64,000 nt of DNA from Arenibacter sp040216555 (GCA_040216555.1 JAVJOW010000021.1:62001-126000); one strand, 5' to 3'; counted from the first letter of the stretch, positions 27,983 to 37,970 are shown. Made by a program: numbers and translations. Notes: generated by a model from the sequence alone, not told the origin.

Positions 27983-30094
27983 CTAAAAGAAAAAAAGTTG
28001 ATTTACGCGTAATGTGCTTTCCGTATTGGGCTGCCCTACTACCTTATAGTATTTTGCGGTTGACTCCGGAAACTTTATAGAGATTTCATTAAGTTTATCA
28101 GGATTAGCCACCTTGGCCAGGTTCAACTTTTTTAATAGAGTCCAATTCTCCTTATTATTGGAGGACCAAACCTCAACATACATCACGGAGGATTTCTTTG
28201 CCCCGTTACGACTACCACAACTAAGCACCACTTCCTTGATTTTAGGATTTGACGCACTAAAATCAGCAATGGCAATGAGAGGTTTACTATTGAAAGCAGC
28301 ATAAAATTTCGAATAATAATAAGTATTGGCGTCATATTTGGCATCGTCGTTCAATATTCTTGCTGCCTCCCCGGTGTAAGAACTTAGAATTCCGGGATGC
28401 ACCACTTCCAGTCCGTCGGGAACTAGGCCTTTATCATAAAATACAAAGGTTGAAACCTCACTTGGCAGCCAATTATCCTTGTAAGCTATTGCCTTGACTG
28501 TTTTAGATCTTTCTCCCTGCAAATCCATAGTAATTCCTGATTCATAAAGTTCAGATTTTTCATTGGGTTCAGTTTCATCCAAGGTATATCGAATACTAAC
28601 TCCATTCATTTTATGCCCCAGAGAAATACGGTCTCCGGAATTAATAATATTTCTTTCCCCTATTAATGTTGGTGGTGTCAGGTTCATTTTTTCTTCCGGG
28701 TCCGGAATATACCCCTCATTTATGGTAGCGCCAGGTAATTCCTTAGCCAGTTGCGAAATATCGGCGTCGGTCAATTGGGTGTTCCAGACAAACAATTCCT
28801 TCAAACTTTTAATCTCCTTTAAATACTTTAGTGCGGCTACATCAACCGAGGTACCTGCCAAAGAAAGCGACTGTAATTTGGTGTTGGCTACAAGGGCCGC
28901 CAAAGCCTCATTGGTAACCTCTGTAAAATTCAATACTAAATGCTCTAAATTTTTAAGCTCCCCAACAAATTTTAAGCTGTTATCATCCAGAGGCAAATTG
29001 GAAAGATTTAGGTATATCACCTGCTCCTTGATTTTAGCCAAATCGGTTAAAAATTCAGCTTTGTAACTACTTCTGCCATAAATGGCTACTTCAATAGCTG
29101 GCGAAGTGGGGGATTTTTGAACTACCGTCCTGTAGGGGTTATTTAAATCATCAATAAGCTTAGTATCCACAAAATCAAACGCATATGCCTCTTTCCCACT
29201 ATCTCCTTTTAGCCATTTTTCGGTTAGCAGTTGCTTTAAACCGTCTTCAATGTTCAATTGGGCGAACGAAATTTCAGTATCCGCACCATGGCCAATCCAG
29301 CTTTCTATAAGCTCAATTTCGCGACTGGTCAATTGGACCTTACCATCTGGCGGCATATGCTCTTCATCTTCCAACGGCAGTGCTACACGCTGCAGCAACA
29401 AACTTTCTTCAGGATTATGTGCCAACCAAACCTCACCATTCTCTCCGCCCCTAGCTATAGCTTCAACATTTGTTAAGTCCAACTCCCCCTTGCTTTTCTG
29501 TGGATTGTGGCAACCAGTGCACTTTTTTTCTAAAATAGGTGCAACGTAGGCTGTATATATCGGCGTATTTTCATCAATTTTTTTAACCGCTGCACTGGTT
29601 ATGGGTTCCATTAAAAAATGACTACCATGTGTTAGCCCGGCCCCAAAATGTCCACCAAAAACAACTCCCACAAAGCTGGTGTACAACAAGATTTGGTACA
29701 CTTTTTTGTGCAAATACGTCAAAACCATTGCATACACCGTAAAACTGATCCCTATTCCAATCCATTTATGCAAGGTCATGAGTTCGGACTCATACCCTTC
29801 CAGGGAGAGCAATAGGCCCATTATGGTTGCCAGTACAGTTGTAAAGGAGGTCAGTAATAATAGAAAGTAGTTGATCTTTTCAAAGGAAGCGGGATCTATT
29901 TGTTTTCTAAACAGGTTTAGCAATACCATAAGCGCAATAAAGGCTACGGGAAAATGTAACAGCAACGGATGCATTCTGCCTAGCGGCTGTAACCAAAATG
30001 GAATTTCCAGATAACTTTCAAAAACCACTAAAAAGGCTAAAAAAATATGCAGAAAGAACAGGGTGTTCAAAAAAAAGGGAACGGATTTTTTCAT
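27983..30094 (-). CDS. DUF2231/cytochrome c/LRR membrane protein with sugar-binding-like C-terminus
   Basis: Inner-membrane protein of 703 residues. A start at 30115 would overlap the previous gene, while the ATG at 30094, after CATAAAAAC, gives a clean start. Domains in order: four or five transmembrane helices (DUF2231-like, with GRMHPLLLHFPVAF), a planctomycete-type cytochrome c motif KKCTGCHNPQKSKGELDL (haem Cys192, Cys195, His196), leucine-rich repeats (about 330-440, LEHLVLNFTEVTNEALAAL), a chitobiase C-terminal-like beta domain (about 460-540), and a last beta domain (about 560-703) resembling F5/8-type carbohydrate binding. It probably passes electrons across or along the membrane for the adjacent DUF1501 and DUF1553 proteins. 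The function is unproven. Confidence 0.85.
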   Translation of the reverse strand: MKKSVPFFLNTLFFLHIFLAFLVVFESYLEIPFWLQPLGRMHPLLLHFPVAFIALMVLLNLFRKQIDPASFEKINYFLLLLTSFTTVLATIMGLLLSLEGYESELMTLHKWIGIGISFTVYAMVLTYLHKKVYQILLYTSFVGVVFGGHFGAGLTHGSHFLMEPITSAAVKKIDENTPIYTAYVAPILEKKCTGCHNPQKSKGELDLTNVEAIARGGENGEVWLAHNPEESLLLQRVALPLEDEEHMPPDGKVQLTSREIELIESWIGHGADTEISFAQLNIEDGLKQLLTEKWLKGDSGKEAYAFDFVDTKLIDDLNNPYRTVVQKSPTSPAIEVAIYGRSSYKAEFLTDLAKIKEQVIYLNLSNLPLDDNSLKFVGELKNLEHLVLNFTEVTNEALAALVANTKLQSLSLAGTSVDVAALKYLKEIKSLKELFVWNTQLTDADISQLAKELPGATINEGYIPDPEEKMNLTPPTLIGERNIINSGDRISLGHKMNGVSIRYTLDETEPNEKSELYESGITMDLQGERSKTVKAIAYKDNWLPSEVSTFVFYDKGLVPDGLEVVHPGILSSYTGEAARILNDDAKYDANTYYYSKFYAAFNSKPLIAIADFSASNPKIKEVVLSCGSRNGAKKSSVMYVEVWSSNNKENWTLLKKLNLAKVANPDKLNEISIKFPESTAKYYKVVGQPNTESTLRVNQLFFF

Positions 30095-30098
30095 GTTT

Positions 30099-31553
30099 TT
30101 ATGCCAAAATATCATTTACTACATGGCCATGTACATCGGTCAAGCGAAACCTTCTGCCCAAGTGTTTATAGGTCAACTTCTCATGATCTAGGCCCATTAA
30201 ATGCATAATGGTGGCATGTAAGTCATGAATGTGTACCGGGTTTTCGGTAATATTATAACCCAATTCGTCGGTTTTGCCATAGGAAATCCCTGATTTTACA
30301 CCGCCTCCGGCTACAAAAATACTGAAGCACCTCGGATGATGGTCCCGTCCATAGTTATCCTTGGTCAATTTTCCCTGGCAGTAGTTTGTCCTCCCGAATT
30401 CCCCGCTCCAAATGACAAGGGTCTCATCCAATAATCCCCTTTGTTTTAAATCGGTAATCAATGCTGCAGAAGCCATATCAACATCTTTGGCCTGACCTTG
30501 CATTTCACCTACCAAATTGGAATGCTGGTCCCAACCTTGGTGGTACAATTGTACAAAACGGACGCCAGACTCCGAAAGCTTTCTAGCCAATAAACAATTG
30601 GCGGCATAGGTGCCCGGCACCATACAATCCGGGCCATACATTTTTTTGATATGGTCCGGTTCTTTGGAAACGTCGGTAATCTCAGGTACCGCGGTCTGCA
30701 TTCGAAAAGCCATTTCATACTGTTTTATCTTTGCCGGAATTTCTGGGTCCCCAAACTCATCATAACCTAGTTGGTTCAATGAAGCCAAATGATCCAACAT
30801 GGTACGGCGTGTTTTTCTATCCATCCCATCAGGATTGTTCAAATACAAAATAGGATCCTCACTGGCACTTAATTGTACTCCTTGGTGGGAACTGTCCAAA
30901 AAGCCGTTAGACCACAGTTTTGAATATACGCCCTGTCCGTTGCCCTTGCCTTTTGACAGCAATACGCAATAGGCAGGTAAGTTTTTATTTTCACTACCAA
31001 GGCCATAGCTGAACCAAGACCCTATACTGGGGCGGTTGCCCACCTGTGCACCCGTTTGCATAAATGTTAGGGCGGGATCGTGGTTAATGGCATCGGTATG
31101 CATACTTTTTATGACGCAGATATCATCGGTAATCTTGGCTATGTTCGGAAACAGATCACTTACCCAGGTTCCTGAATTGCCATATTGCTTAAATCCAAAC
31201 TTTGAGCCTACCAAGGGAAATGATTCCTGCCCAGCCGTCATGCCTGTCAACTTTTGATCTCCCCTTACAGAAGGAGGCAGGTCTTGCCCGAACATATCGT
31301 TCAACTTGGGTTTATAGTCAAAACTTTCCAATTGGGAAGGGGCACCATTCTGAACCAAGAGGATAATCCGCTTTGCCTTGGCGGCAAAATGTTTTAAACC
31401 CAAGGGCAATTGTTCTTCGACGACTTGTTTACCGGACAACAAATCCGGCATTAACAAGGACCCCAAAGCCACCCCCCCAAAGCCCAGTGCCATTTTACCT
31501 AAAAAATGCCTTCGGTTAGTGTTTAGATGGTGTTCAAAAATTTCCTTTTCCAT
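30099..31553 (-). CDS. Tat-exported DUF1501 protein (alkaline-phosphatase-like fold)
   Basis: Protein of 484 residues with a twin-arginine signal (NTNRRHFLGKMALGFGG, Arg14-Arg15). The body is DUF1501, a member of the alkaline phosphatase/sulfatase clan without the formylglycine motif: LLVQNGAPSQLESFDYKP, MQTGAQVGNRPSIGSWFSYG, QLYHQGWDQHSN, IWSGEFGRT and NYGRDHHPRCFSIFVAGGG give likely metal-binding Asp/His residues. Biochemical activity is unknown; in Planctomycetes the gene is almost always next to a DUF1549/DUF1553 gene, as here (25 bases apart). Its stop overlaps the optional first ATG of the downstream cytochrome gene. Confidence 0.9.
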   Translation of the reverse strand: MEKEIFEHHLNTNRRHFLGKMALGFGGVALGSLLMPDLLSGKQVVEEQLPLGLKHFAAKAKRIILLVQNGAPSQLESFDYKPKLNDMFGQDLPPSVRGDQKLTGMTAGQESFPLVGSKFGFKQYGNSGTWVSDLFPNIAKITDDICVIKSMHTDAINHDPALTFMQTGAQVGNRPSIGSWFSYGLGSENKNLPAYCVLLSKGKGNGQGVYSKLWSNGFLDSSHQGVQLSASEDPILYLNNPDGMDRKTRRTMLDHLASLNQLGYDEFGDPEIPAKIKQYEMAFRMQTAVPEITDVSKEPDHIKKMYGPDCMVPGTYAANCLLARKLSESGVRFVQLYHQGWDQHSNLVGEMQGQAKDVDMASAALITDLKQRGLLDETLVIWSGEFGRTNYCQGKLTKDNYGRDHHPRCFSIFVAGGGVKSGISYGKTDELGYNITENPVHIHDLHATIMHLMGLDHEKLTYKHLGRRFRLTDVHGHVVNDILA

Positions 31554-31577
31554 TAGTATTATTTTTTGAGAAGTTGG

Positions 31578-33881
31578 TTAACTTTTAACTATAGTTTCCT
31601 CCAGGTTATATATCGTGTGAATAATTTGCATGAGGGCGGCTACCTTTACGACATCCCTATCTTTAGAGGCCGGAAATTCCCCGACATTTATAAATGCCTC
31701 AGCCTGTTCCGTCTCTTTCGTGAAGGCGGATTCCTGTTCATTGTAGTAGCCCAATAACATTTCCTTTTCTTCGGGCTTGATAGTCCTACATACTATTGTA
31801 CCAAATGCTTTCTCAATTTTTTCGGCAACCGTACTTTCCTCTTGCATTAACTTTTCGGAAAACACCCGTGCAGATTCTAAAATAGTAGGGTCGTTGAGCG
31901 TAATCAAAGCTTGTAAAGGAGTCATTGTAGATTGTCTTTGTACCTCGCACTGATCACGTGTAGCAGCATCAAAAGTAAGCTGTACCGGCGGTAAGGTGGT
32001 ACGCTTTATAAAAATGTATATACCTCTTTTATAAAGATTACTTCCGTGATCCTGTACATAATTGGCCAAAACACCTCTTCCCGAACTGGCAGCTTCCCAC
32101 AATCCGTCTGGTTGGTACACTTTAACACTTCGTCCACCTATTTCAGGGTTTAGCAAGCCACTGGTAGCCAAGGCATGGTCACGTACCATTTCCGCATTAA
32201 ATCGCAAGCGCGACATTCTTGACAGGTATTTATTCTCTGGGTCAACAGCCAGTTTATCCTTACTTATTACCGATGATTGCTTATATGTGGCAGACATGAC
32301 AATTTTCTTGATCATGCGTTTCATATCCCAGCCATTCTCCATAAAATCTGCCGACAACCAATTCAACAGATGGACATTGGTAGGCAAATCCCCTTGCATA
32401 CCAAAATCCCCGGATGATCTTACGATTCCTGCCCCAAAAATCTCTTGCCACATTCGGTTTACGAATACCCTACTGGTCAAAGGGTTTTTCGCATCGAACA
32501 ACCACTTTGTCAAACCTAAGCGGTTGCGCTCATAAGCACTTTCATCAAACGGTAAAACCGATGCAGGAGTTTGGGGCGTTACCTCCTCGCCAACATCGTC
32601 ATAAACACCACGATTTAGTACATGTGTAGTTCTCACATCAGGCCTTTCTTCAATGACCATAACGTCAACATCCTCTTCTTCCTTTTTATTAATGAAAGGA
32701 AGTTCTTTCTCAACAACCTCATCGCTAATCGTTATTAGAGGTGCCTCAGCCAACACTTCGCCTTTGTTTTGCCTAGGGGGCATTCTATCAAAAAATGCAA
32801 ATGTGCTGAAATAATCCTTCTGTGAAATAGGGTCATATTTATGGTCGTGACATTTGGCACATTCCAAGGTCAATCCCAAAAATGCCTTTCCAAAGGTATT
32901 GGTTCTATCGGTTACATTTTCGACCCTAAATTCTTCTTCGATGATACCAGCTTCCTGGTTAATTTTATGGTTTCTATTGAATCCTGTAGCCAAAATTGTC
33001 TCCATATTCTTCTGGGGAACTAGATCGCCTGCCAATTGGTAGGTGACAAATTTCTCATAACTGTAATTTTCATTAAAGGCGTGAATCACCCAATCCCGCC
33101 AAGGCCACATGGTTCTCAACTGATCGTTTTGAAACCCGTGCGAATCGGCGTAGCGGGCAACATCCAACCAGTGGCTAGCCATCTTTTCACCATAATGATC
33201 GCTGGCCAATAGCTCGTCGACAACTTTTTCGTAGGCATCGGCAGCATCATTCTGGATAAATTTTTTCTGCATTTCGGGTGTTGGAGGCAGTCCTGTTATA
33301 TCCAAGGAAACTCTTTTTAAGAGTCGTTCTTTATCCGCCATGGGATTGGGAGTCAGGCCCACGTCCTGTAATTTTTGTAGAACAAAATAATCTATTTCAT
33401 TATTGACCCAATCTGCATTTTTCAACTTGGGCAGCTCGGGTTTGTCAACGGCCACAAAGGCCCAATGAGGTTCATAGGCCGCCCCTTGCTCTATCCACTT
33501 TTTTAAAATTTGGATTTCATAGGAAGACAATTTCAAATTGGAATCTAAGGGAGGCATGAGCTCGGTACTGTCCTTTGCCGTTATTTTTTGATAGAGGACC
33601 GACTTTTCCAAATTATTGGGAACAATGGCGAATTCGTTTTTCCTGTCCTTGAGCGCCTTAAAGGCCCCTTCAGGAGTGTCTAACCGCAAATCTTCGGCTC
33701 TTTTATTGACATCTGGCCCATGACAGGCAAAACATTTATCGGATAGTATGGGACGGACATCAAAATTATAATCCACTACCTCAGGAATTTTTTTCGATGG
33801 AATTGCTGCATATTCACCTTCTTGTTTGCATGAAATTAAAACAGTGCACAACAAAACAAGGTAAAGTATTTTTTTCTTCAT
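31578..33881 (-). CDS. DUF1549/DUF1553 (PSD1) cytochrome lipoprotein
   Basis: Periplasmic or surface lipoprotein of 767 residues from the ATG at 33881 (MKKKILYLVLLCTVLISC, Cys18 lipidated); a start four codons earlier is possible. Domain order: planctomycete cytochrome c motif DKCFACHGPDVNK (Cys50, Cys53, His54), DUF1549 (HWLDVARYADSHGFQND..., with a second CxxCH in LECAKCHDHKYDPI), and DUF1553 (NPLTSRVFVNRMWQEIFG, RDQCEVQRQSTMTPLQALITLND). Many homologues are 900-1100 residues with an inserted lectin-like domain; here that insert is short. The two haem motifs suggest electron transfer. Enzymatic role unknown. Co-directional with the GH95-like gene and DUF1501. Confidence 0.9.
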   Translation of the reverse strand: MKKKILYLVLLCTVLISCKQEGEYAAIPSKKIPEVVDYNFDVRPILSDKCFACHGPDVNKRAEDLRLDTPEGAFKALKDRKNEFAIVPNNLEKSVLYQKITAKDSTELMPPLDSNLKLSSYEIQILKKWIEQGAAYEPHWAFVAVDKPELPKLKNADWVNNEIDYFVLQKLQDVGLTPNPMADKERLLKRVSLDITGLPPTPEMQKKFIQNDAADAYEKVVDELLASDHYGEKMASHWLDVARYADSHGFQNDQLRTMWPWRDWVIHAFNENYSYEKFVTYQLAGDLVPQKNMETILATGFNRNHKINQEAGIIEEEFRVENVTDRTNTFGKAFLGLTLECAKCHDHKYDPISQKDYFSTFAFFDRMPPRQNKGEVLAEAPLITISDEVVEKELPFINKKEEEDVDVMVIEERPDVRTTHVLNRGVYDDVGEEVTPQTPASVLPFDESAYERNRLGLTKWLFDAKNPLTSRVFVNRMWQEIFGAGIVRSSGDFGMQGDLPTNVHLLNWLSADFMENGWDMKRMIKKIVMSATYKQSSVISKDKLAVDPENKYLSRMSRLRFNAEMVRDHALATSGLLNPEIGGRSVKVYQPDGLWEAASSGRGVLANYVQDHGSNLYKRGIYIFIKRTTLPPVQLTFDAATRDQCEVQRQSTMTPLQALITLNDPTILESARVFSEKLMQEESTVAEKIEKAFGTIVCRTIKPEEKEMLLGYYNEQESAFTKETEQAEAFINVGEFPASKDRDVVKVAALMQIIHTIYNLEETIVKS

Positions 33882-33953
33882 ACGGATATACAATTAAATA
33901 TTATTTAATATCATGACTCCGACAAAATTTGTTACTTTTTTTACTGATAGTCA

Positions 33954-36242
33954 TTATTTAGTTTTCAGGGCTATAATATCGCCATCCAATTTGTATTTAT
34001 GTGAACTTTCAAATTCCTTTGCAAATGGATTTTTTAGTTTTATAGCTCCCCCTTTTAAAGATTTTATCAAGACGGTATTGACATTCCCAGATTCCATTTC
34101 CGCAGAGACCAAAAATGCTCCTTCAGTACGCAATTGGTCAAAACCGACATCCTTCCAATTTTCCGGAATGGCTGGAAAGATAAGTACAATTCCCGTATGG
34201 CTCTGAATCAACATTTCCTGTACCCCTGCGGCAAAGGCAAAATTGCCTTCAAGGGTAAAGGGGCGGTATTTAAATTTCGAAAAACCACGATTATACTGCT
34301 CACCATTAACATGGAAGGAATTTGGAAGAATAAAATTTTCCGCAAATATCCGTAAGGTCTTTGCCGCACCTTCACCGTCGAATGCCCTGGCCTGTAAGTT
34401 CGCCATCCAACTGAAGGAGTATCCGGTCCACCAATCGGTTCCCATATTTTCCAAGTTCTGTATGGAGTTGCTGATTATTTTCCGTGCAGCGGTGCCATCG
34501 CACCAATCAATCGTACCCAGCGGGTGTATGGCCATCATCTGCGAAAAATGGCGGTGAGATTCATGAGCAGGTGTGCCGGGGGCATACATTAGTCCAGTTT
34601 CTTGGTCCACGGCATATTCAGGTAAATTCACTAGCAAACTTTGCCATCTTTTGCTATCATCAGTTTCTTCTAATTCCATTGCCATTTCTGTGGCCTTTTC
34701 GAATGTCCATCGGATAAGGGCAAGATCATAATTGGTGGTTTCGTAAAACCAGGCTCGGGCATCATTGTTAAAGATTTCCGGACTCGAACTAAGTGGTAAT
34801 TTGAGCTTACCATCCTCTCCTTTTTCCATAATATTCTCTAGAAAAATAGCCACGTCCTTAATCCATGGGTAAGCTCTTTGTTCTAAAAAATCACGGTCCA
34901 TGGAATAGCGCCAGTGAAGATAAAAATGATGCGCCAACCAGGCCGATGCAGTGGGCGTATAAGCGTATTGGGACCAGCCACCCATAGCGGCCCCATCGAG
35001 GGAGGTAGTACCAGGAACATTGAGGCCATCGGCCTCAAAAAAATCCTTGGTAAATTTTTTGAAAGTATTCCGATTATCCCATAACCAATTAATAAAGCCT
35101 TCTTCCAGCTCCAAATGATTGCCGCTGTAGGCTGGCCAATAGCTCAATTGGGTATTCAGATCGTGGTGGTAGTCCCCCTTCCAAGGCGGGATGGTCCCGT
35201 TATCGGCAGTCCATACGGCCTGTAGACTAATGGGTGGAGTATTACTTCGGGCTGCGGATCCAAATTTATACATATCCAAGTACCATTGCTTTTCAATGAC
35301 TGGGTCGGGGAGACTAATATTGGCCATGCCCCAATAGCTCTTCCACCATTGTTTGTGTTTGTCCAATTGCACTTTATAGCCTTCATCCAATCCTTCCTTA
35401 ACAATTTCCACAACGTTTTTCTGTTCTTCCCATATGGGATAATCAGTACCTATAGTCCAACACCCTGTCAGTCCACCGGATTCGTAAATCCACTCCACAT
35501 AGACATAGTACTTGAACCCTCCCCAACCTTCTTGAAGGTAATATTGGCTGTTTTTGGTTCTTGTAATCTTACCCTGGGTATATCCCAAAGTGATTAGATC
35601 TTGGGTGTTTAGGGAATTTGCGGTCTTGTTAAGGTCTCCCTTATCATAACCAGGCGGAACGATAACCGGATTAAAATTCTCATCTACACCTTCAAAACGG
35701 AACCATCCCAAATCTTTCTCACCGTGTACAAAGGTTGTTAAAGAAATTTCATTGTTCCAATTTACCTCACAAACGGCATATTCCACGGAGAGCGATACAT
35801 TTTTGGCCTTACCAAATGCATTGATATTGAATTCCAATGCTGCCCCGGGAATCTTGGTAGGTGCCGGATTGTCATCATACATTCTATCCAACTTATCGAT
35901 AACTTCTTTAAATGTATCATTTTTGCGCTGCTCTATAATCCATCTATAATTCCATTCTTCCCTGTTCTTGATTTTCATTGGCCTTAAGTCCCACAGGTCG
36001 GACCTATCAATTGAAAAACGCAGGTTTCCGTCTTTCTCCCATACCAACGCCCCTAGCATACCATTGCCCAAGGGAATCGCTTCGTCCCATACTACAGCCA
36101 ATTCATCAAAATGGAGGTCGTTCATGGTCTTCAACAGGCTATCCGACTGGAAATTATTTGATTTTTCCTTAGAAATAGATTTTTGTTTCTCCTCCCGGCA
36201 CGCCAATATGACGAAAAAGAATATTATAATTGTTTTCTTCAT
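33954..36242 (-). CDS. GH95-like glycoside hydrolase lipoprotein with altered active site
   Basis: Lipoprotein of 762 residues. The ATG at 36242 gives MKKTIIIFFFVILAC (Cys15); the longer frame from 36305 is rejected. It matches GH95 (alpha-L-fucosidase / L-galactosidase) in order: N-terminal WDEAIPLGNGMLGALVW, (alpha/alpha)6-barrel segment DLNTQLSYWPAYSGNHLELE, PTASAWLAHHFYLHW, the general-acid-type SSSPEIFN, and FTLEGNFAFAAGVQEMLIQSH. In characterised GH95 enzymes the second motif has N-x-N and the last has a catalytic Asp in DxNFG. Here they read D-L-N and E-G-N, so a different substrate or mechanism is possible. A terminator separates it from susD. Confidence 0.8.
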   Translation of the reverse strand: MKKTIIIFFFVILACREEKQKSISKEKSNNFQSDSLLKTMNDLHFDELAVVWDEAIPLGNGMLGALVWEKDGNLRFSIDRSDLWDLRPMKIKNREEWNYRWIIEQRKNDTFKEVIDKLDRMYDDNPAPTKIPGAALEFNINAFGKAKNVSLSVEYAVCEVNWNNEISLTTFVHGEKDLGWFRFEGVDENFNPVIVPPGYDKGDLNKTANSLNTQDLITLGYTQGKITRTKNSQYYLQEGWGGFKYYVYVEWIYESGGLTGCWTIGTDYPIWEEQKNVVEIVKEGLDEGYKVQLDKHKQWWKSYWGMANISLPDPVIEKQWYLDMYKFGSAARSNTPPISLQAVWTADNGTIPPWKGDYHHDLNTQLSYWPAYSGNHLELEEGFINWLWDNRNTFKKFTKDFFEADGLNVPGTTSLDGAAMGGWSQYAYTPTASAWLAHHFYLHWRYSMDRDFLEQRAYPWIKDVAIFLENIMEKGEDGKLKLPLSSSPEIFNNDARAWFYETTNYDLALIRWTFEKATEMAMELEETDDSKRWQSLLVNLPEYAVDQETGLMYAPGTPAHESHRHFSQMMAIHPLGTIDWCDGTAARKIISNSIQNLENMGTDWWTGYSFSWMANLQARAFDGEGAAKTLRIFAENFILPNSFHVNGEQYNRGFSKFKYRPFTLEGNFAFAAGVQEMLIQSHTGIVLIFPAIPENWKDVGFDQLRTEGAFLVSAEMESGNVNTVLIKSLKGGAIKLKNPFAKEFESSHKYKLDGDIIALKTK

Positions 36243-36340
36243 TTTGAAATTATTTTGAAATTCTCCTTTTGAATAACCTTTAACTTCAGTCATGCCAATG
36301 GCCATGTATTCAAGTACGAAATCTTAATTCACAATTACTA

Positions 36341-36371
36341 TAAAAAGATAATGCACTCTTTCAAGTGCATT
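36341..36371 (-). terminator. Hairpin between susD and the GH95-like gene
   Basis: On the minus strand AATGCACT-TGAAAG-AGTGCATT (perfect 8-bp stem) is followed by ATCTTTTTAT. It lies about 62 bases after the susD stop and would reduce readthrough into the enzyme genes, as is common between SusCD and downstream genes. Confidence 0.75.
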
Positions 36372-36432
36372 ACCACAATTAACTCAAACTAACTCAACTT
36401 TACAAAAAATATACAATTTATTGTTCTGAATA

Positions 36433-37953
36433 TTAATACCCGGGATTTTGCTGCAAATTGGGGTTTACATCCATTTCAGATTGTGGAAATGGCCATAAAT
36501 AATGTTTTGCTGGATTAAAAACACGTGGCACACCACTATCAGGTTCAACCAACGTATTAAGATAAGTCTCGGCCAATTTCCATCGCTTGATATCTCCAAA
36601 CCTTCGTCCTTCCAATGCAAATTCCACCCTTCTCTCGTTCCAAATTCTAGTTCTCATTTCGTCTTTTGTCAATCCGTCTGGGAGTGGTGGCATTTCAATT
36701 CCGGTCCTTCCACGTACAGCATTGACCGCATCATAAACTGCAATCGTAGGTCCACTAATTTCGTTTGTTGCTTCAGCGAAATTCAATAATACCTCTGCAT
36801 ACCTTATTAAAATCCAATCCTGTTCGCTCAAAGTAGAATAATCTACTGGAAGTTCTTCAACATCAGCTCCCTTCGTCGGCATAAATCCTGTGGACGAGGG
36901 TGTATTATAGGAATAAGGAACAACTTCTCCCGATGCTTTTATGGCAGGGTCGACGAATGGTTTTAAGGTCAATTCCAGCCGTGGATCACGGTTTAATTTG
37001 TAATTGGCAGGGTCATATAAGGGAGATTCGTTAATCGGCAGACCATCTGTGCATTCGAAGGCATCCCTCAATTCCTCGCGAGGATGCCAGGCTCCCCACC
37101 ATTCCATTTGAATATCCTGTTGGCTAGAATTATCAGGATTTAGATATCTCGTTGAAAACATAATCTCAGGATTGGCATCTTGCCCGTACACCAAGAACAT
37201 GTTTTTAAAATCATTGGAAAGACTAAATTTTCCATCGGTCATAACCTGATTTGCAGCTGCAGCTGCACCTGACCAATCCTCTTGATAAAGCAATACCCTT
37301 GATTTCAGTGCCAATGCAGAACCTTTTACGGCATGTCCGGTACTACTGTAATCCGTATTGGGCAGTTGGGCGATGGCAACATCCAAATCCGCAATAACCT
37401 GGGCAATTACCTCCGCCTTTGAACTTTGAGCAATTTTGGCCTCGTCAATATTTTCAAAAGGTTCCGTATATAATGGAACTCCTCCATAATAATCGGTCAA
37501 CGTAAAATAAAACAACGCTCTTAAAAATAACACCTCTCCCTTATATGTATCTATGGTACCGGCTGATATAGGAGTCTTATCGATATTAGCCAAGAAAAAA
37601 TTACATGAGGCAATTCCCCTGTAACAATCGGTATAGACAGATGAAATAAGCCCGCCCGATGTAGCTTCTATAAGCCCTAAAGCCATATTTTGCGCATTCC
37701 CGTCACCCCTACTGGCCTCCCCACCAAGAACATCAAAACTCAGGCTATGAAAATTGAATGTACTTGTGTTCAATCGGGAATAACAACCGGCCAAGGCCAT
37801 GTCCGCATCATTCTGTGTATTCCAGAATGTAGGGCTGGATATTTCCGTCAAAGGGTTTTTATCCAAAAAATCATTCTCACATGAAAGTGTAAAAAGTGTT
37901 AATAGGACAATTGTGGATCTTAGAACCTTGCCCCTATTTATATATATCTTCAT
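36433..37953 (-). CDS. SusD/RagB-family glycan-binding lipoprotein
   Basis: Outer-membrane lipoprotein of 506 residues that caps the SusC barrel and binds the oligosaccharide. The signal peptide ends at LFTLSC (Cys25), followed by ENDFLDKNPLTEIS and FWNTQNDADMALAGCYSRL, the classical SusD N-terminus with its TPR-rich helical core. The C-terminus RNPAKHYLWPFPQSEMDVNP-like stretch (HYLWPFPQSEMD) and NLQQNPGY is the family hallmark. It follows susC with a 17-base gap, forming the transport pair. The glycan cannot be read from the sequence. Confidence 0.96.
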   Translation of the reverse strand: MKIYINRGKVLRSTIVLLTLFTLSCENDFLDKNPLTEISSPTFWNTQNDADMALAGCYSRLNTSTFNFHSLSFDVLGGEASRGDGNAQNMALGLIEATSGGLISSVYTDCYRGIASCNFFLANIDKTPISAGTIDTYKGEVLFLRALFYFTLTDYYGGVPLYTEPFENIDEAKIAQSSKAEVIAQVIADLDVAIAQLPNTDYSSTGHAVKGSALALKSRVLLYQEDWSGAAAAANQVMTDGKFSLSNDFKNMFLVYGQDANPEIMFSTRYLNPDNSSQQDIQMEWWGAWHPREELRDAFECTDGLPINESPLYDPANYKLNRDPRLELTLKPFVDPAIKASGEVVPYSYNTPSSTGFMPTKGADVEELPVDYSTLSEQDWILIRYAEVLLNFAEATNEISGPTIAVYDAVNAVRGRTGIEMPPLPDGLTKDEMRTRIWNERRVEFALEGRRFGDIKRWKLAETYLNTLVEPDSGVPRVFNPAKHYLWPFPQSEMDVNPNLQQNPGY

Positions 37954-37970
37954 TTTATTGTATTTTAAAA

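Noticed and set aside
28563..29066. 167-codon plus-strand frame
   Set aside because: Lies entirely antisense to the cytochrome/LRR gene, which has clear domains; shadow frame.
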